Below, in pieces: positions 16,495-24,592 of a DNA stretch of 64,000 bases (the first letter of the stretch is position 1; every line of letters starts with the position of its first letter). Where the stretch lies: positions 5,923,001-5,987,000 of the forward strand of contig NZ_CP163435.1 of NCBI RefSeq assembly GCF_041051975.1, in the 5' to 3' direction. A model generated the notes under the pieces. The model did no database searches and was not told the origin of the DNA. It worked only from the letters and a program-made list of their open reading frames with translations. The translations under genes and the position numbers were made by a program. Source of the DNA: Streptomyces sp. R21 (GTDB lineage Bacteria > Actinomycetota > Actinomycetes > Streptomycetales > Streptomycetaceae).

Positions 16495-18528
16495 GTGCAG
16501 GACAACGGGACAGAGGTGACCGCCGCCGGTATCGCGCGGCTCGCCGGGGTCGGCCGCGCGGCCGTCAGCAACTGGCGCCGCCGCCACGCCGACTTCCCCA
16601 AGCCCGTCGGCGGCACCGAGACCAGCCCCTCCTTCGCCCTCGCCGAGGTCGAGGAATGGCTGCGTGACCAGGGCAAACTCGCCGAGATCCCACTGCGCGA
16701 ACGCGTCTGGCAGCAACTCGCCGGACACCCCGAGGGCCCCGTCACCGCCCTGATGCACGCCGGCTGCGCCCTGCTGCTCATCCACGACCGCCCCACCGTG
16801 TGGCTGGAGCTGAGCGCCGGCTCCGACGAACGCCTCGCCGCCCTGCTGCCGACCGCCCTCGACCAGGTGATCACGCCCCGTTTCGGCGTGGTTGCCCGCG
16901 ACCGCGCTGTGAACACCCCGACCGGCCCGGAGCTCCTGCCCTCCGCCCCGCTGCTGCGCGGCGCGGCCGAGCTCGCCGCCGGACTGGGCGCCCGGCAGAC
17001 GTACGAGTTCCTGCTCGGGCGGCATCTCGACGCCAGCCCGCGCCAGTACACGCTCACCCCGGGCGACCTCGCCGCGCTCATGGCCGACCTCGCGGGCCCG
17101 GCGCGCACGGCGCTCGACCCGGCGTGCGGCACGGGCGCCCTGCTGCGCGCCCTCGCGCCCCGGCCCGACCAGGAGCTCTACGGCCAGGACAGCGCCCCCG
17201 AACTCGCCGCGCTCGCCGGCCTGCGGCTCGCGCTGCACACCAAGGCGGCCGTCCGCACCGCCGCCCGCGACACCCTGCGCGCGGACGCCTACGAGACGCT
17301 GCGCGCCGACGCCGTGCTGTGCCACCCGCCGTTCAACGAACGCAACTGGGGCCACGACGAACTCGCCTACGACGCCCGCTGGGAGTACGGCTTCCCGGCC
17401 CGCACCGAGTCCGAACTGGCGTGGGTCCAGCACGCGCTGGCCCGCCTCAAGGAGGGCGGCACCGCCGTCGTCCTCATGCCGCCCGCCGCCGCCTCCCGCC
17501 GCTCCGGCCGCCGCATCCGCGCCGACCTGCTGCGCCGCGGCGCCCTGCGCGCCGTGATCGCCCTGCCGGTCGGCGCGGCACCCCCGTACAACATCCCGCT
17601 GCACCTGTGGGTGCTGCGCAGGCCGGACAAGCCCCCGGCGCAGCCCGAGGTGCTGCTCGCCGACACCGGCGCGCTGGCCGCCGACGGCCGGGGCGGGCTC
17701 GACTGGGAGGCCGTGCGCGGCGCGGTCCTGGACGCCTGGCGGCCGTTCGAGCGCACCGGCACGGCCGAGGAGCGGCCCGGGCTCAGCCGCTCGGTGCCCG
17801 TCATCGAACTCCTCGACGACGACGTCGACCTGGCCCCCGCCCGCCATCTGCCGCCCCCCGCCGAAGGCGGCGGCACCGAGCAACTCGAGGCTGTGCGCGA
17901 ACACTTCGGCGAGACGCTCCGGCTGACCGCCGACCTCACCCCGGTGGCCGCCGACGAGGGGCGGTCCTCGCGCTGGCCGCTCATCACCGTCGGCGAACTC
18001 GCGCGTGGGGGCGCCCTGATGATGCGTACGGGCGGAATCGGGGCACCCGCGCGCGTGCCCGTGCTCACCGACCACGACGTCCTCGCCGGAACAGCCCCCT
18101 CCGGCACCCTCCCCGAAGGGGACGAGGAACCGGTGCTCGTGGCGGCGGGCGACGTGGTCGTGCCCGTGATCGGGGGCGGCTCCATCGCGCGCGTGGTCGA
18201 CGACGCGACGGCGGGCGCCGCCCTGGGGCGCAACCTCGCCGTCCTGCGCCCCGATCCCACGGCGCTCGACCCCTGGTTCCTCGCCGGCTTCCTGCGCGGC
18301 ACCGCCAACAACCGCCAGGCCAGCAGCTACGCGTCCACCGCCACCCGGCTCGACGTGCGCCGTCTCCAGGTGCCCCGGCTCCCGCTCGACCAGCAGCGCC
18401 GCTACGGCGAACGCTTCCGCGCGCTCGCCGAGTTCGAGGACGCGCTCCGGCGCGCGGGCCGCCTCGGCGAGCAACTCCTGCGCGGCATGTACGACGGTCT
18501 CACGGACGGGACGGTCGCGCCCGGCTGA
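16495..18528 (+). CDS. Orphan N6-adenine methylase-like protein fused to a specificity-like C-terminus
   Basis: This is a 677-aa protein. Residues 1-60 form a small helix-turn-helix (GIARLAGVGRAAVSNWRRRH, used like a DNA-binding lead). Then comes a type I HsdM-like methylase core with SAM motif DPACGTGALL (208-217) and motif IV as HPPF (277-280), where active N6 methylases have N/D-PPF/Y. The C-terminal region (about 500-670) resembles an HsdS target-recognition half, with RQASSYASTATRLDVRRLQ and QQRRYGERFRALAEFE. No restriction gene or HsdR is nearby. The GTG at 16495 has GGGGAG upstream. It may be a regulatory or inactive methylase. The His for Asn change makes catalysis doubtful; the family assignment itself is secure. 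Confidence 0.85.
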   Translation: MQDNGTEVTAAGIARLAGVGRAAVSNWRRRHADFPKPVGGTETSPSFALAEVEEWLRDQGKLAEIPLRERVWQQLAGHPEGPVTALMHAGCALLLIHDRPTVWLELSAGSDERLAALLPTALDQVITPRFGVVARDRAVNTPTGPELLPSAPLLRGAAELAAGLGARQTYEFLLGRHLDASPRQYTLTPGDLAALMADLAGPARTALDPACGTGALLRALAPRPDQELYGQDSAPELAALAGLRLALHTKAAVRTAARDTLRADAYETLRADAVLCHPPFNERNWGHDELAYDARWEYGFPARTESELAWVQHALARLKEGGTAVVLMPPAAASRRSGRRIRADLLRRGALRAVIALPVGAAPPYNIPLHLWVLRRPDKPPAQPEVLLADTGALAADGRGGLDWEAVRGAVLDAWRPFERTGTAEERPGLSRSVPVIELLDDDVDLAPARHLPPPAEGGGTEQLEAVREHFGETLRLTADLTPVAADEGRSSRWPLITVGELARGGALMMRTGGIGAPARVPVLTDHDVLAGTAPSGTLPEGDEEPVLVAAGDVVVPVIGGGSIARVVDDATAGAALGRNLAVLRPDPTALDPWFLAGFLRGTANNRQASSYASTATRLDVRRLQVPRLPLDQQRRYGERFRALAEFEDALRRAGRLGEQLLRGMYDGLTDGTVAPG

Positions 18529-18687
18529 GCCTGCCGCGACGCGTGGAGTGATCAGGCCGACAACGGTTCGGTACAACTCGGGACCGGTTGTCCTTGTCGG
18601 CCTATACGCTCGAAGCGACACTCGTGGGCTCGGCGTCCCGCGGCGTCGGCCCGTCCCCGTACGCCCACTTCAGGCACAGGAGCAGCC

Positions 18688-19323
18688 ATGTACGGCCACG
18701 GCTACGCACAGCCGGTGAAGCAGCCGCCCGCGACCGGGTGGCTGGTCTTCCTGCGCGTGCTCCTCGTGGTGATCTCGGTGATGACCCTCGGCCTGCTCGA
18801 CTGGATCATGCTGCTGCGGCTGGCCATCGTGACGCGCAAGTCAGTGGACTGGGGGCTGATGGTGGCCGCGATCGCGGCCGACGTCCTCAGCCTCGTCCTG
18901 ATGGGCACCGAGCCCGGCGACGAGATCCACACGGCGGGCGGCTGGTTCGGCCTCTTCCTGCTCCTGGGCACGCTCGTGGCGACGATCGCGTACTACCTCG
19001 CTGCGGACGTACGCCACTACCACCAGCTCCGCTTCCCGGCCTACGCCCCGCAGTCCGCCTACGGATACCCGGGGCCCCAGCAGCAATCCGCGTCGCCCTA
19101 CACCGCGACGACCGCGCCGCAGCACCCGATGACCCCGGTCTCCCCGATGCCGCCGGTGGCGCAGACGCCCCTGCCCCACACGCCGATACCGCAGCCGCCC
19201 CCGCAGTCCCCGGCGCCTCCGCAGCGCCCCGCGCCGGCCCGGATCGACCAGGTGCGCGCCGAACTCGACGAGCTCAGTGACTATCTGCGCAAGCAGGACG
19301 GGCACCACGAGGGCGGCAGGTGA
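18688..19323 (+). CDS. Membrane protein paired with a Ser/Thr kinase
   Basis: This is a 211-aa protein of unknown family. There are three transmembrane helices (about 18-38, 52-72 and 85-103), then a Pro/Gln-rich cytosolic tail (about 115-185), then a short amphipathic helix RIDQVRAELDELSDYLRKQD at the C-terminus. The stop overlaps the GTG of the downstream kinase by four bases, so the two are translated together. The kinase itself has no membrane segment. The simplest reading is that this protein brings the kinase to the membrane or acts as its sensor or substrate; that is inference from the operon only. Confidence 0.75.
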   Translation: MYGHGYAQPVKQPPATGWLVFLRVLLVVISVMTLGLLDWIMLLRLAIVTRKSVDWGLMVAAIAADVLSLVLMGTEPGDEIHTAGGWFGLFLLLGTLVATIAYYLAADVRHYHQLRFPAYAPQSAYGYPGPQQQSASPYTATTAPQHPMTPVSPMPPVAQTPLPHTPIPQPPPQSPAPPQRPAPARIDQVRAELDELSDYLRKQDGHHEGGR

Positions 19324-20843
19324 CCGTGGCGGCGGGACGTATCGTCGCCGGTCGTTATGAACTGTCCACGCTCATCGGACAGGGCGGCATGGGCCAGGTC
19401 TGGACGGCCTACGACCAGCGCCTCGACCGGCGTGTCGCGGTCAAGCTGCTGCGCCCCGACAAGGTCGCGGGCCAGGAGGCCGACGAGCTGCGCCGCCGCT
19501 TCGTGCGCGAGTGCCGGGTCACCGCCCAGGTCGACCACCCGGGCCTGGTCACGGTCCACGACGCGGGCAGCGCGGGCGAGGAGCTGTTCCTCGTCATGCA
19601 GTACGTCGACGGGGCCGACCTCTCCGACCACCTCGCCGAACACGACCCGTACCCCTGGCCGTGGGCCGTCGCGGTCGCCGCGCAACTGTGCGCCGTGCTG
19701 AGCGCCGTGCACGCCGTGCCGATCGTGCACCGTGACCTGAAGCCCCGCAACGTGATGGTCAAGCAGGACGGCACGGTCACCGTCCTCGACCTCGGTGTCG
19801 CGTCCGTCATGGACACCGACACCACGCGCCTGACCCACACCGGCTCGCCCATCGGCAGCCCCGCCTACATGGCGCCGGAGCAGGCGATGGGCGGCGCGGT
19901 CGGCCCGTACACCGACCTGTACGCGCTGGGCGTGCTGTTGCACGAACTCCTCAGCGGGGACGTGCCGTTCAGCGGTTCCACCGCCCTCGGCGTGCTGCAC
20001 CGCCACCTCTACGAGCCGCCGCTCCCGGTGCGCCGGCTGCGTCCCGAGGTCCCGCCCGCCCTGGAGGCGCTCGTCCTGCGCCTGCTCTCCAAGGACCCGC
20101 AGCACCGCCCGGCCTCCGCGCAGGAGACGTACGAGGAACTGCTCCCGCTCCTCCCTGGGCGCGGCCTGCCGACCGGTGCCCCCCTGGACCCCACGCGCCC
20201 CTTCCTGCGCCCGCACGCCCCCTGGCCGGACCGCGCGCGCACCCCCGCGGCCCAGCCGCAGGCCGCCCCCGCCGTCGAGAAGGCCGATGTCGCGGGCGCC
20301 GTCGACGAGGTCAAGCGGCTGCTCGGCGAGGGCCGCATCACGCAGGCCGTCGACATCCTCGGCTCGATCCTCCCGGCCGCCGCGGCCGAGCACGGCGAGC
20401 ACTCACCGGTCGTGCGCACCCTGCGCAAGCAGTACGCGGCCACCCTCATGGACGACGGCCAGTACCGGCGCGCGCTGCCCGAACTGCGCCGTCTCGCCGA
20501 CGAACGCGCCGCCGAGGCAGGCCAGGCCGACCCGCAGTCACTGCGCTTCCGCTACGAGGCCGCACAGTGCCTGGAGCAGCTCGGCGAACCCGCCGCCGCC
20601 CTGTCCGAATACCGCGCCCTGCTGCCGTACTACGAGAACCAGTACGTCGCCGGGGACCCCGAGCTCTCCCTCGAAGTCCGCCGCCGCATCGGCCACTTGC
20701 TGCTCGCTCTCGGAGACCGCGGCGCCGCCCACGACACACTGGCCCGCCTGCTGCACGACGTGGACCGGCTGCGCGGCCCCGGGCACCCCATGGCGACGGA
20801 GATCCGGCGGACGCTGCAGTGGCTGGGGCAGGTGCGCGGGTAA
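19320..20843 (+). CDS. Ser/Thr protein kinase with C-terminal TPR-like region
   Basis: This 507-aa Hanks-type kinase has the Gly-loop GQGGMGQVW (about 20-28), VAVKLL Lys, the catalytic loop HRDLKPRN (137-144, Asp139), and the metal site DLG (157-159, where most have DFG). The activation segment reads GSPIGSPAYMAPEQ. After a Pro/Ala linker (about 290-320), residues about 325-505 are helical repeats with TPR-like periodicity (ALPELRRLADERAAEAG, AALSEYRALLPYYENQ). There is no transmembrane helix or PASTA domain, so it is cytosolic. It is coupled to the membrane protein upstream. Signal and substrates unknown. GTG start by overlap. Confidence 0.93.
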   Translation: MTVAAGRIVAGRYELSTLIGQGGMGQVWTAYDQRLDRRVAVKLLRPDKVAGQEADELRRRFVRECRVTAQVDHPGLVTVHDAGSAGEELFLVMQYVDGADLSDHLAEHDPYPWPWAVAVAAQLCAVLSAVHAVPIVHRDLKPRNVMVKQDGTVTVLDLGVASVMDTDTTRLTHTGSPIGSPAYMAPEQAMGGAVGPYTDLYALGVLLHELLSGDVPFSGSTALGVLHRHLYEPPLPVRRLRPEVPPALEALVLRLLSKDPQHRPASAQETYEELLPLLPGRGLPTGAPLDPTRPFLRPHAPWPDRARTPAAQPQAAPAVEKADVAGAVDEVKRLLGEGRITQAVDILGSILPAAAAEHGEHSPVVRTLRKQYAATLMDDGQYRRALPELRRLADERAAEAGQADPQSLRFRYEAAQCLEQLGEPAAALSEYRALLPYYENQYVAGDPELSLEVRRRIGHLLLALGDRGAAHDTLARLLHDVDRLRGPGHPMATEIRRTLQWLGQVRG

Positions 20844-21029
20844 CACGCGCGCGGCCCGGTCGAGAACCCGAGAGGCGCGACGGTGCCCGAAGTCGCCGTG
20901 AATCGTTGGTTCTGGGACATCCCTTGCACGAAGTAGTCGGCGAAGGGGTGGCCGAGAGCTGGGCCACTGCCTAACATCGATCACCGCAAGACTTTGTGCA
21001 CCGTCGCACAATCTCCTCGGGAGGCTTCC

Positions 21030-21686
21030 TTGCACCGCCGCCGTCGCACCGCGCTCATCCTCTCCGCCGCGATCGTCGCCGCGGCCCCCCTGCTCACCGC
21101 CTGCGGAAGCGAGGCGCACCCCGGTGCCGCGGCCGTGGTCGGCGGACAGCGGATCACGGTCGCGCAACTGGAGAGCCGGGTGAACGAGGTACGCGCGGCG
21201 CAGCGGGCCGCCACCAAGGACGACGCCCAGTACGAGCAGGCCATCGCCAAGACCGGCAGCCTCACCCGCGACACCCTGCACGGCATGGTCCTCGACCGTG
21301 TTCTGGACCGGGCCGCCAAGGACGCGGGCGTGAGCATCACCCGCAAGGACACCCAGCAGATGCGCACGGCCCTGGAACAGCAGGCGGGCGGCTCGAAGGC
21401 GCTTCAGACGGCCTGGCTCCAGCAGTACGGCGTGGCGCCGAGCCGCCTCGACGAGAGCCTCCGCACCGAGATCGAGGCCCAGAAGCTGGCCGCCGCGCTC
21501 GGCGTCGACATGAACACCAACGAGGGCAAGGCGACGTTCTGGAAGGCGATGTCCGCCTCCTCCCGGAAACTCGGCGTCGACCTCAACCCGCGCTATGGCG
21601 CCTGGGACGTCCAGAAGAGCAGCCGCGTCGACGCGAAGACGCCGTGGCTGCGCGAGGTGACGACGGCGACCCAGCAGCCGGCGTAG
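21030..21686 (+). CDS. SurA N-terminal-like chaperone lipoprotein
   Basis: This is a 218-aa lipoprotein. The signal peptide with a Arg-rich head (HRRRRTALILSAAIVAAAP) ends in the lipobox LTAC (Cys25). The mature protein carries the SurA N-terminal pattern, AAAVVGGQRITVAQLESRV (about 32-50), followed by helices and no visible parvulin PPIase domain. It probably acts as an extracytoplasmic folding factor. The start is TTG at 21030, supported by GGGAGG five bases upstream; the in-frame start further up has none and would bury the signal peptide. It precedes mazG, an arrangement found in Streptomyces genomes, though a functional link is unclear. Confidence 0.85.
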   Translation: MHRRRRTALILSAAIVAAAPLLTACGSEAHPGAAAVVGGQRITVAQLESRVNEVRAAQRAATKDDAQYEQAIAKTGSLTRDTLHGMVLDRVLDRAAKDAGVSITRKDTQQMRTALEQQAGGSKALQTAWLQQYGVAPSRLDESLRTEIEAQKLAAALGVDMNTNEGKATFWKAMSASSRKLGVDLNPRYGAWDVQKSSRVDAKTPWLREVTTATQQPA

Positions 21687-21799
21687 CCGCCCGGCCGACG
21701 GGAGCTGTGGATAAACGGTTCGGCCGCGACCGTACGGCTCGGGCGCCGGGCCTGTGGACAACTCGCGGGGCTGTCGGCGAGGTGGGTTACGTTCGAGGG

Positions 21800-22846
21800 G
21801 TGAACGCAACCAGCTTCGAAGGCGGAGACGACGTCGACGGTGCGGAGGCGAACGGGACCGCGCCCGACGCCACCGCATCCGACGCCCCTGCCCCCGGCCG
21901 CATCGTCCTGCTCACCACCAGCCACCGCGTCGCGCCCGGGCTGCTCTCCTGGGCCGCCTGGCAGGTCCTGCACAGCGCCGACCGCGTCCTGTGCGCCGAC
22001 GGCGCGCACCCGCAGCTGCCGTACCTGCGCGAGGCGGGCATCACCGTCGACGAGACGTCGCCCACCGCCCAGGAGCTGGTCGACGCCGCGGCCGGTGGCC
22101 GCACCCTGGTCGTCGTCGCCACCGGCGAGGGCGAGCCGCGCCTGACCGACGGCCTCGCCCGCCTCGCCGGCACCGGCCGCATACAGATGCCCGACCTGGA
22201 GCTGCTCCCCGCCTCCTACGACCTTCCCGGCGCCCGCCTCCTCGACCTCGTCCAGGTCATGGACCGCATCCGCGCCGAGTGCCCCTGGTCGTCCCAGCAG
22301 ACCCACAAGGGCCTCGCCAAGTACGGCATCGAGGAGGCGTACGAACTGGTCGAGGCGATCGAGGAGGGCGACCGGGACGAGCTGCGCGAGGAACTCGGCG
22401 ACGTCCTGCTCCAGGTGGTCTTCCACGCGCGCATCGCGGAGGAAGGCCGCCCGGAGGACGGCGCGGAACCCTTCTCCATCGACGACGTGGCGGGCGGCAT
22501 CGTCACGAAGCTGATCCACCGCCACCCGCACGTCTTCGGCGACGAGACGGCCACGACCCCCGAGGAGGTCAAGGAGCACTGGCTGCGCACCAAGGCAGTC
22601 GAGAAGCAGCGGACCTCCGTGACGGAGGGCGTCCCGCTCGGTCAGCCGGGCCTCGCCCTGGCGGCGAAGCTGTCCTCCCGCGCCCGCACGGCGGGACTCG
22701 ACGTGCCGCTGCCACAGGGTGAGGGCATCGGCTACGAGCTGCTGGCTATAGCCGCGCGCGCCGAGGCGGAGGGTGTGGATCCGGAGGCCGCGCTGAGGGC
22801 GGCGGCACGGGTGTACCGAGACGCGATCCGCGCGACGGAGGGCTGA
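21800..22846 (+). CDS. mazG: Nucleoside triphosphate pyrophosphohydrolase MazG
   Basis: This 348-aa MazG hydrolyses (d)NTPs to NMP and pyrophosphate, cleaning the pool of aberrant nucleotides. The catalytic all-alpha domain holds the metal site EEAYELVEAIEEGD (about 180-193) and EELGDVLLQVVFHA (about 198-211), the ExxE...ExxD motif. A second MazG-like half follows (PHVFGD to the C-terminus). Residues about 30-130 resemble a decayed tetrapyrrole-methylase domain (SAM-MTase), as in YabN-type fusions. GTG start at 21800, with only a weak upstream GAGG, so the start is less certain. It is followed by tandem repeats and the convergent flavohemoprotein gene. Confidence 0.93.
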   Translation: MNATSFEGGDDVDGAEANGTAPDATASDAPAPGRIVLLTTSHRVAPGLLSWAAWQVLHSADRVLCADGAHPQLPYLREAGITVDETSPTAQELVDAAAGGRTLVVVATGEGEPRLTDGLARLAGTGRIQMPDLELLPASYDLPGARLLDLVQVMDRIRAECPWSSQQTHKGLAKYGIEEAYELVEAIEEGDRDELREELGDVLLQVVFHARIAEEGRPEDGAEPFSIDDVAGGIVTKLIHRHPHVFGDETATTPEEVKEHWLRTKAVEKQRTSVTEGVPLGQPGLALAAKLSSRARTAGLDVPLPQGEGIGYELLAIAARAEAEGVDPEAALRAAARVYRDAIRATEG

Positions 22847-22852
22847 CCCGGG

Positions 22853-22930
22853 GATACGGAGGGCTCACCTTGAGATTCGGAGGGCTCACTCCGGGATTCA
22901 GGGGGCTCACCCTGGGATTCGGGGGAGGAG
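22853..22930. repeat. 21-bp imperfect tandem repeat between convergent genes
   Basis: There are three full units (22853-22873, 22874-22894, 22895-22915) and a partial fourth, built on GATTCGGAGGGCTCAC plus five variable bases. They sit between mazG and the flavohemoprotein stop. Confidence 0.8.
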
Positions 22931-24424
22931 CTACGCGTTCGGGGCGCGGCCCGACGGGTTGTGCCAGTTCGGCTGCGGCCGGTCGAGCAGCCACTCGGCG
23001 GTGCCCAGCGGCCGGGTGCGGCTCTGCCCGGTGGGCGGCAGGATGTCGTGGAAGATCCGCTCGGGCGCGGTGCCGAGCGTGGGCAGCGCCTCGCCGATCT
23101 CCTCGACGAGCTTGGGCGGACCGGCCAGATAGACGTCGTGCCGGGCCCAGTTGGCCCGGTTGCCCAGCGCGGTCAGCAGCCGCTCCGTCGCCTGGGCCTT
23201 GGGGCGGCCGGGCGCGGGGGTGATGAACGTGACGGCCAGCCACGGGAGGCGGGCCTGCAACCGCTCGACGGCGGAACGGTCGTAGAGCGAGGAAGTGTCA
23301 CGTGCGACGAGAAACAACCGCGCTTCGGGGGCGGAGTCCCGGCTCCCGGTGTTACGGAGCCCGGTGGGCCTCCGGGCGGCGCCGCGCGCTCCGGGGGCGG
23401 CGGGCCCTCCCGGGCTTCCGGCGGCGCCTCCGGCTCTGACGGCGCCTCCGCCTCCGTCGGCCGTTCCGGCACTGGCAGCGCCTCCGCTTCCTCCCGCCGT
23501 CCCGGCTCCGCCGATCCCCCCGGCCTCATCGGCCCCGCCGGCTGCACCGGTGCCAACCCCGTCACGCTCGCCGTACTCCTCGTACGCCTCGTGCTCCTCA
23601 CGCTCCTCGTACCCCTCGGCCAGCTGCTCCAGCAGTGCCTTGACCGGTGCCCAGCCCGTGCCGGCGGCGATGAAGGTGAGGGGGCGTCCCTCAGGGGCCC
23701 GGAGGACGAGGCTCCCGCCGGGGGCGCCGAGGCGGAGAGTGTCGCCCTTGCGGGTCTGCCGGACCAGGGCGGTGGAGAGGACGCCGTCCTCGACGAGGCT
23801 GATGTGCAGGTCGACGGTGTGGTCGGCGCGGGGCGCGTTGGCCAGCGAGTAGGGGCGCCAGATGCCGGGCAGGTGCGGGCAGTTGACGCTGACGTACTGG
23901 CCGGGGGTGTGGGGGAGCGGCCGGTGGGGGCGCAGGGTGAGGAGGACGAGGTCGTCGCCGTACCGGGTGCGGGCCACGACTTCGGCGTCCCACCACGGCG
24001 GTTCACCCTCGTGCTGAGCCTCCCAGGCGCCTTGCAGCATGACGTTGGTGATCGCCCCGTACGCCTCGCTCCAGGTCTTCTCGACCTCCGCGTTCCACGC
24101 CGACCCCGAGACGGTGGCGAACGCGGCGATCAGGCTGGCGCCCACGGCGGCGTAGTGGTCGGGCTCGGCGAGGTATTTGCGGTGGTCGCGCCCGAGGTCC
24201 CGTAAGTAGTGCGGCAGTGCCGGGTCCTCCAGCCGCTCCACGACATGGGTGAGTGCGGCGAACAGGCGGTCCCTCTGACGCTCCATGTCCTCCGGGAAGT
24301 CCAGCGGAAAGAGTCCGCGCACGTCCGGGTTGTGCCGGAACAGGTGCGAGTAGAAGTACTTGACCGCGAACTCGGCGCGTCTCTCGACGACCGCGAAGCT
24401 GGATCTGAGTATCTCGGGGTCCAC
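22931..24424 (-). CDS. Flavohemoprotein (globin + FAD/NAD reductase) with TTA codon and low-complexity insertion
   Basis: This is 497 aa, against about 400 for the family. The globin domain (1-135) carries the proximal His region LGRDHRKYL (His81). The ferredoxin-reductase-like FAD domain follows, with RPYSLANAP (about 190-198). The NAD domain begins AAGTGWAPVK. Between about residues 271 and 364 an Ala/Gly/Glu-rich insertion (about 95 aa) interrupts the NAD domain before EARLFLVARD. It probably oxidises NO to nitrate or reduces other ligands; NO dioxygenase is the family function. Leu74 is a TTA codon (24205-24203), the only in-frame TTA I find in the window, so translation should depend on bldA. 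Divergent from the P450 gene. Confidence 0.88.
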   Translation of the reverse strand: MDPEILRSSFAVVERRAEFAVKYFYSHLFRHNPDVRGLFPLDFPEDMERQRDRLFAALTHVVERLEDPALPHYLRDLGRDHRKYLAEPDHYAAVGASLIAAFATVSGSAWNAEVEKTWSEAYGAITNVMLQGAWEAQHEGEPPWWDAEVVARTRYGDDLVLLTLRPHRPLPHTPGQYVSVNCPHLPGIWRPYSLANAPRADHTVDLHISLVEDGVLSTALVRQTRKGDTLRLGAPGGSLVLRAPEGRPLTFIAAGTGWAPVKALLEQLAEGYEEREEHEAYEEYGERDGVGTGAAGGADEAGGIGGAGTAGGSGGAASAGTADGGGGAVRAGGAAGSPGGPAAPGARGAARRPTGLRNTGSRDSAPEARLFLVARDTSSLYDRSAVERLQARLPWLAVTFITPAPGRPKAQATERLLTALGNRANWARHDVYLAGPPKLVEEIGEALPTLGTAPERIFHDILPPTGQSRTRPLGTAEWLLDRPQPNWHNPSGRAPNA

Positions 24425-24592
24425 GGCGCGACAGTAGGGATGCTTCGCGTCGCAGAGTCAACGAGTAGGCGATTCACGGACAGCCTGGGGCAAACCGTGC
24501 GGGGACGGGGGCGGGGCGGAACCGGGTGGAGCGGGCCGGGGACACACCGGGCGCGAAGAAGGGTCCCGCGCGGCGCCGGATACCGTCGGGGA

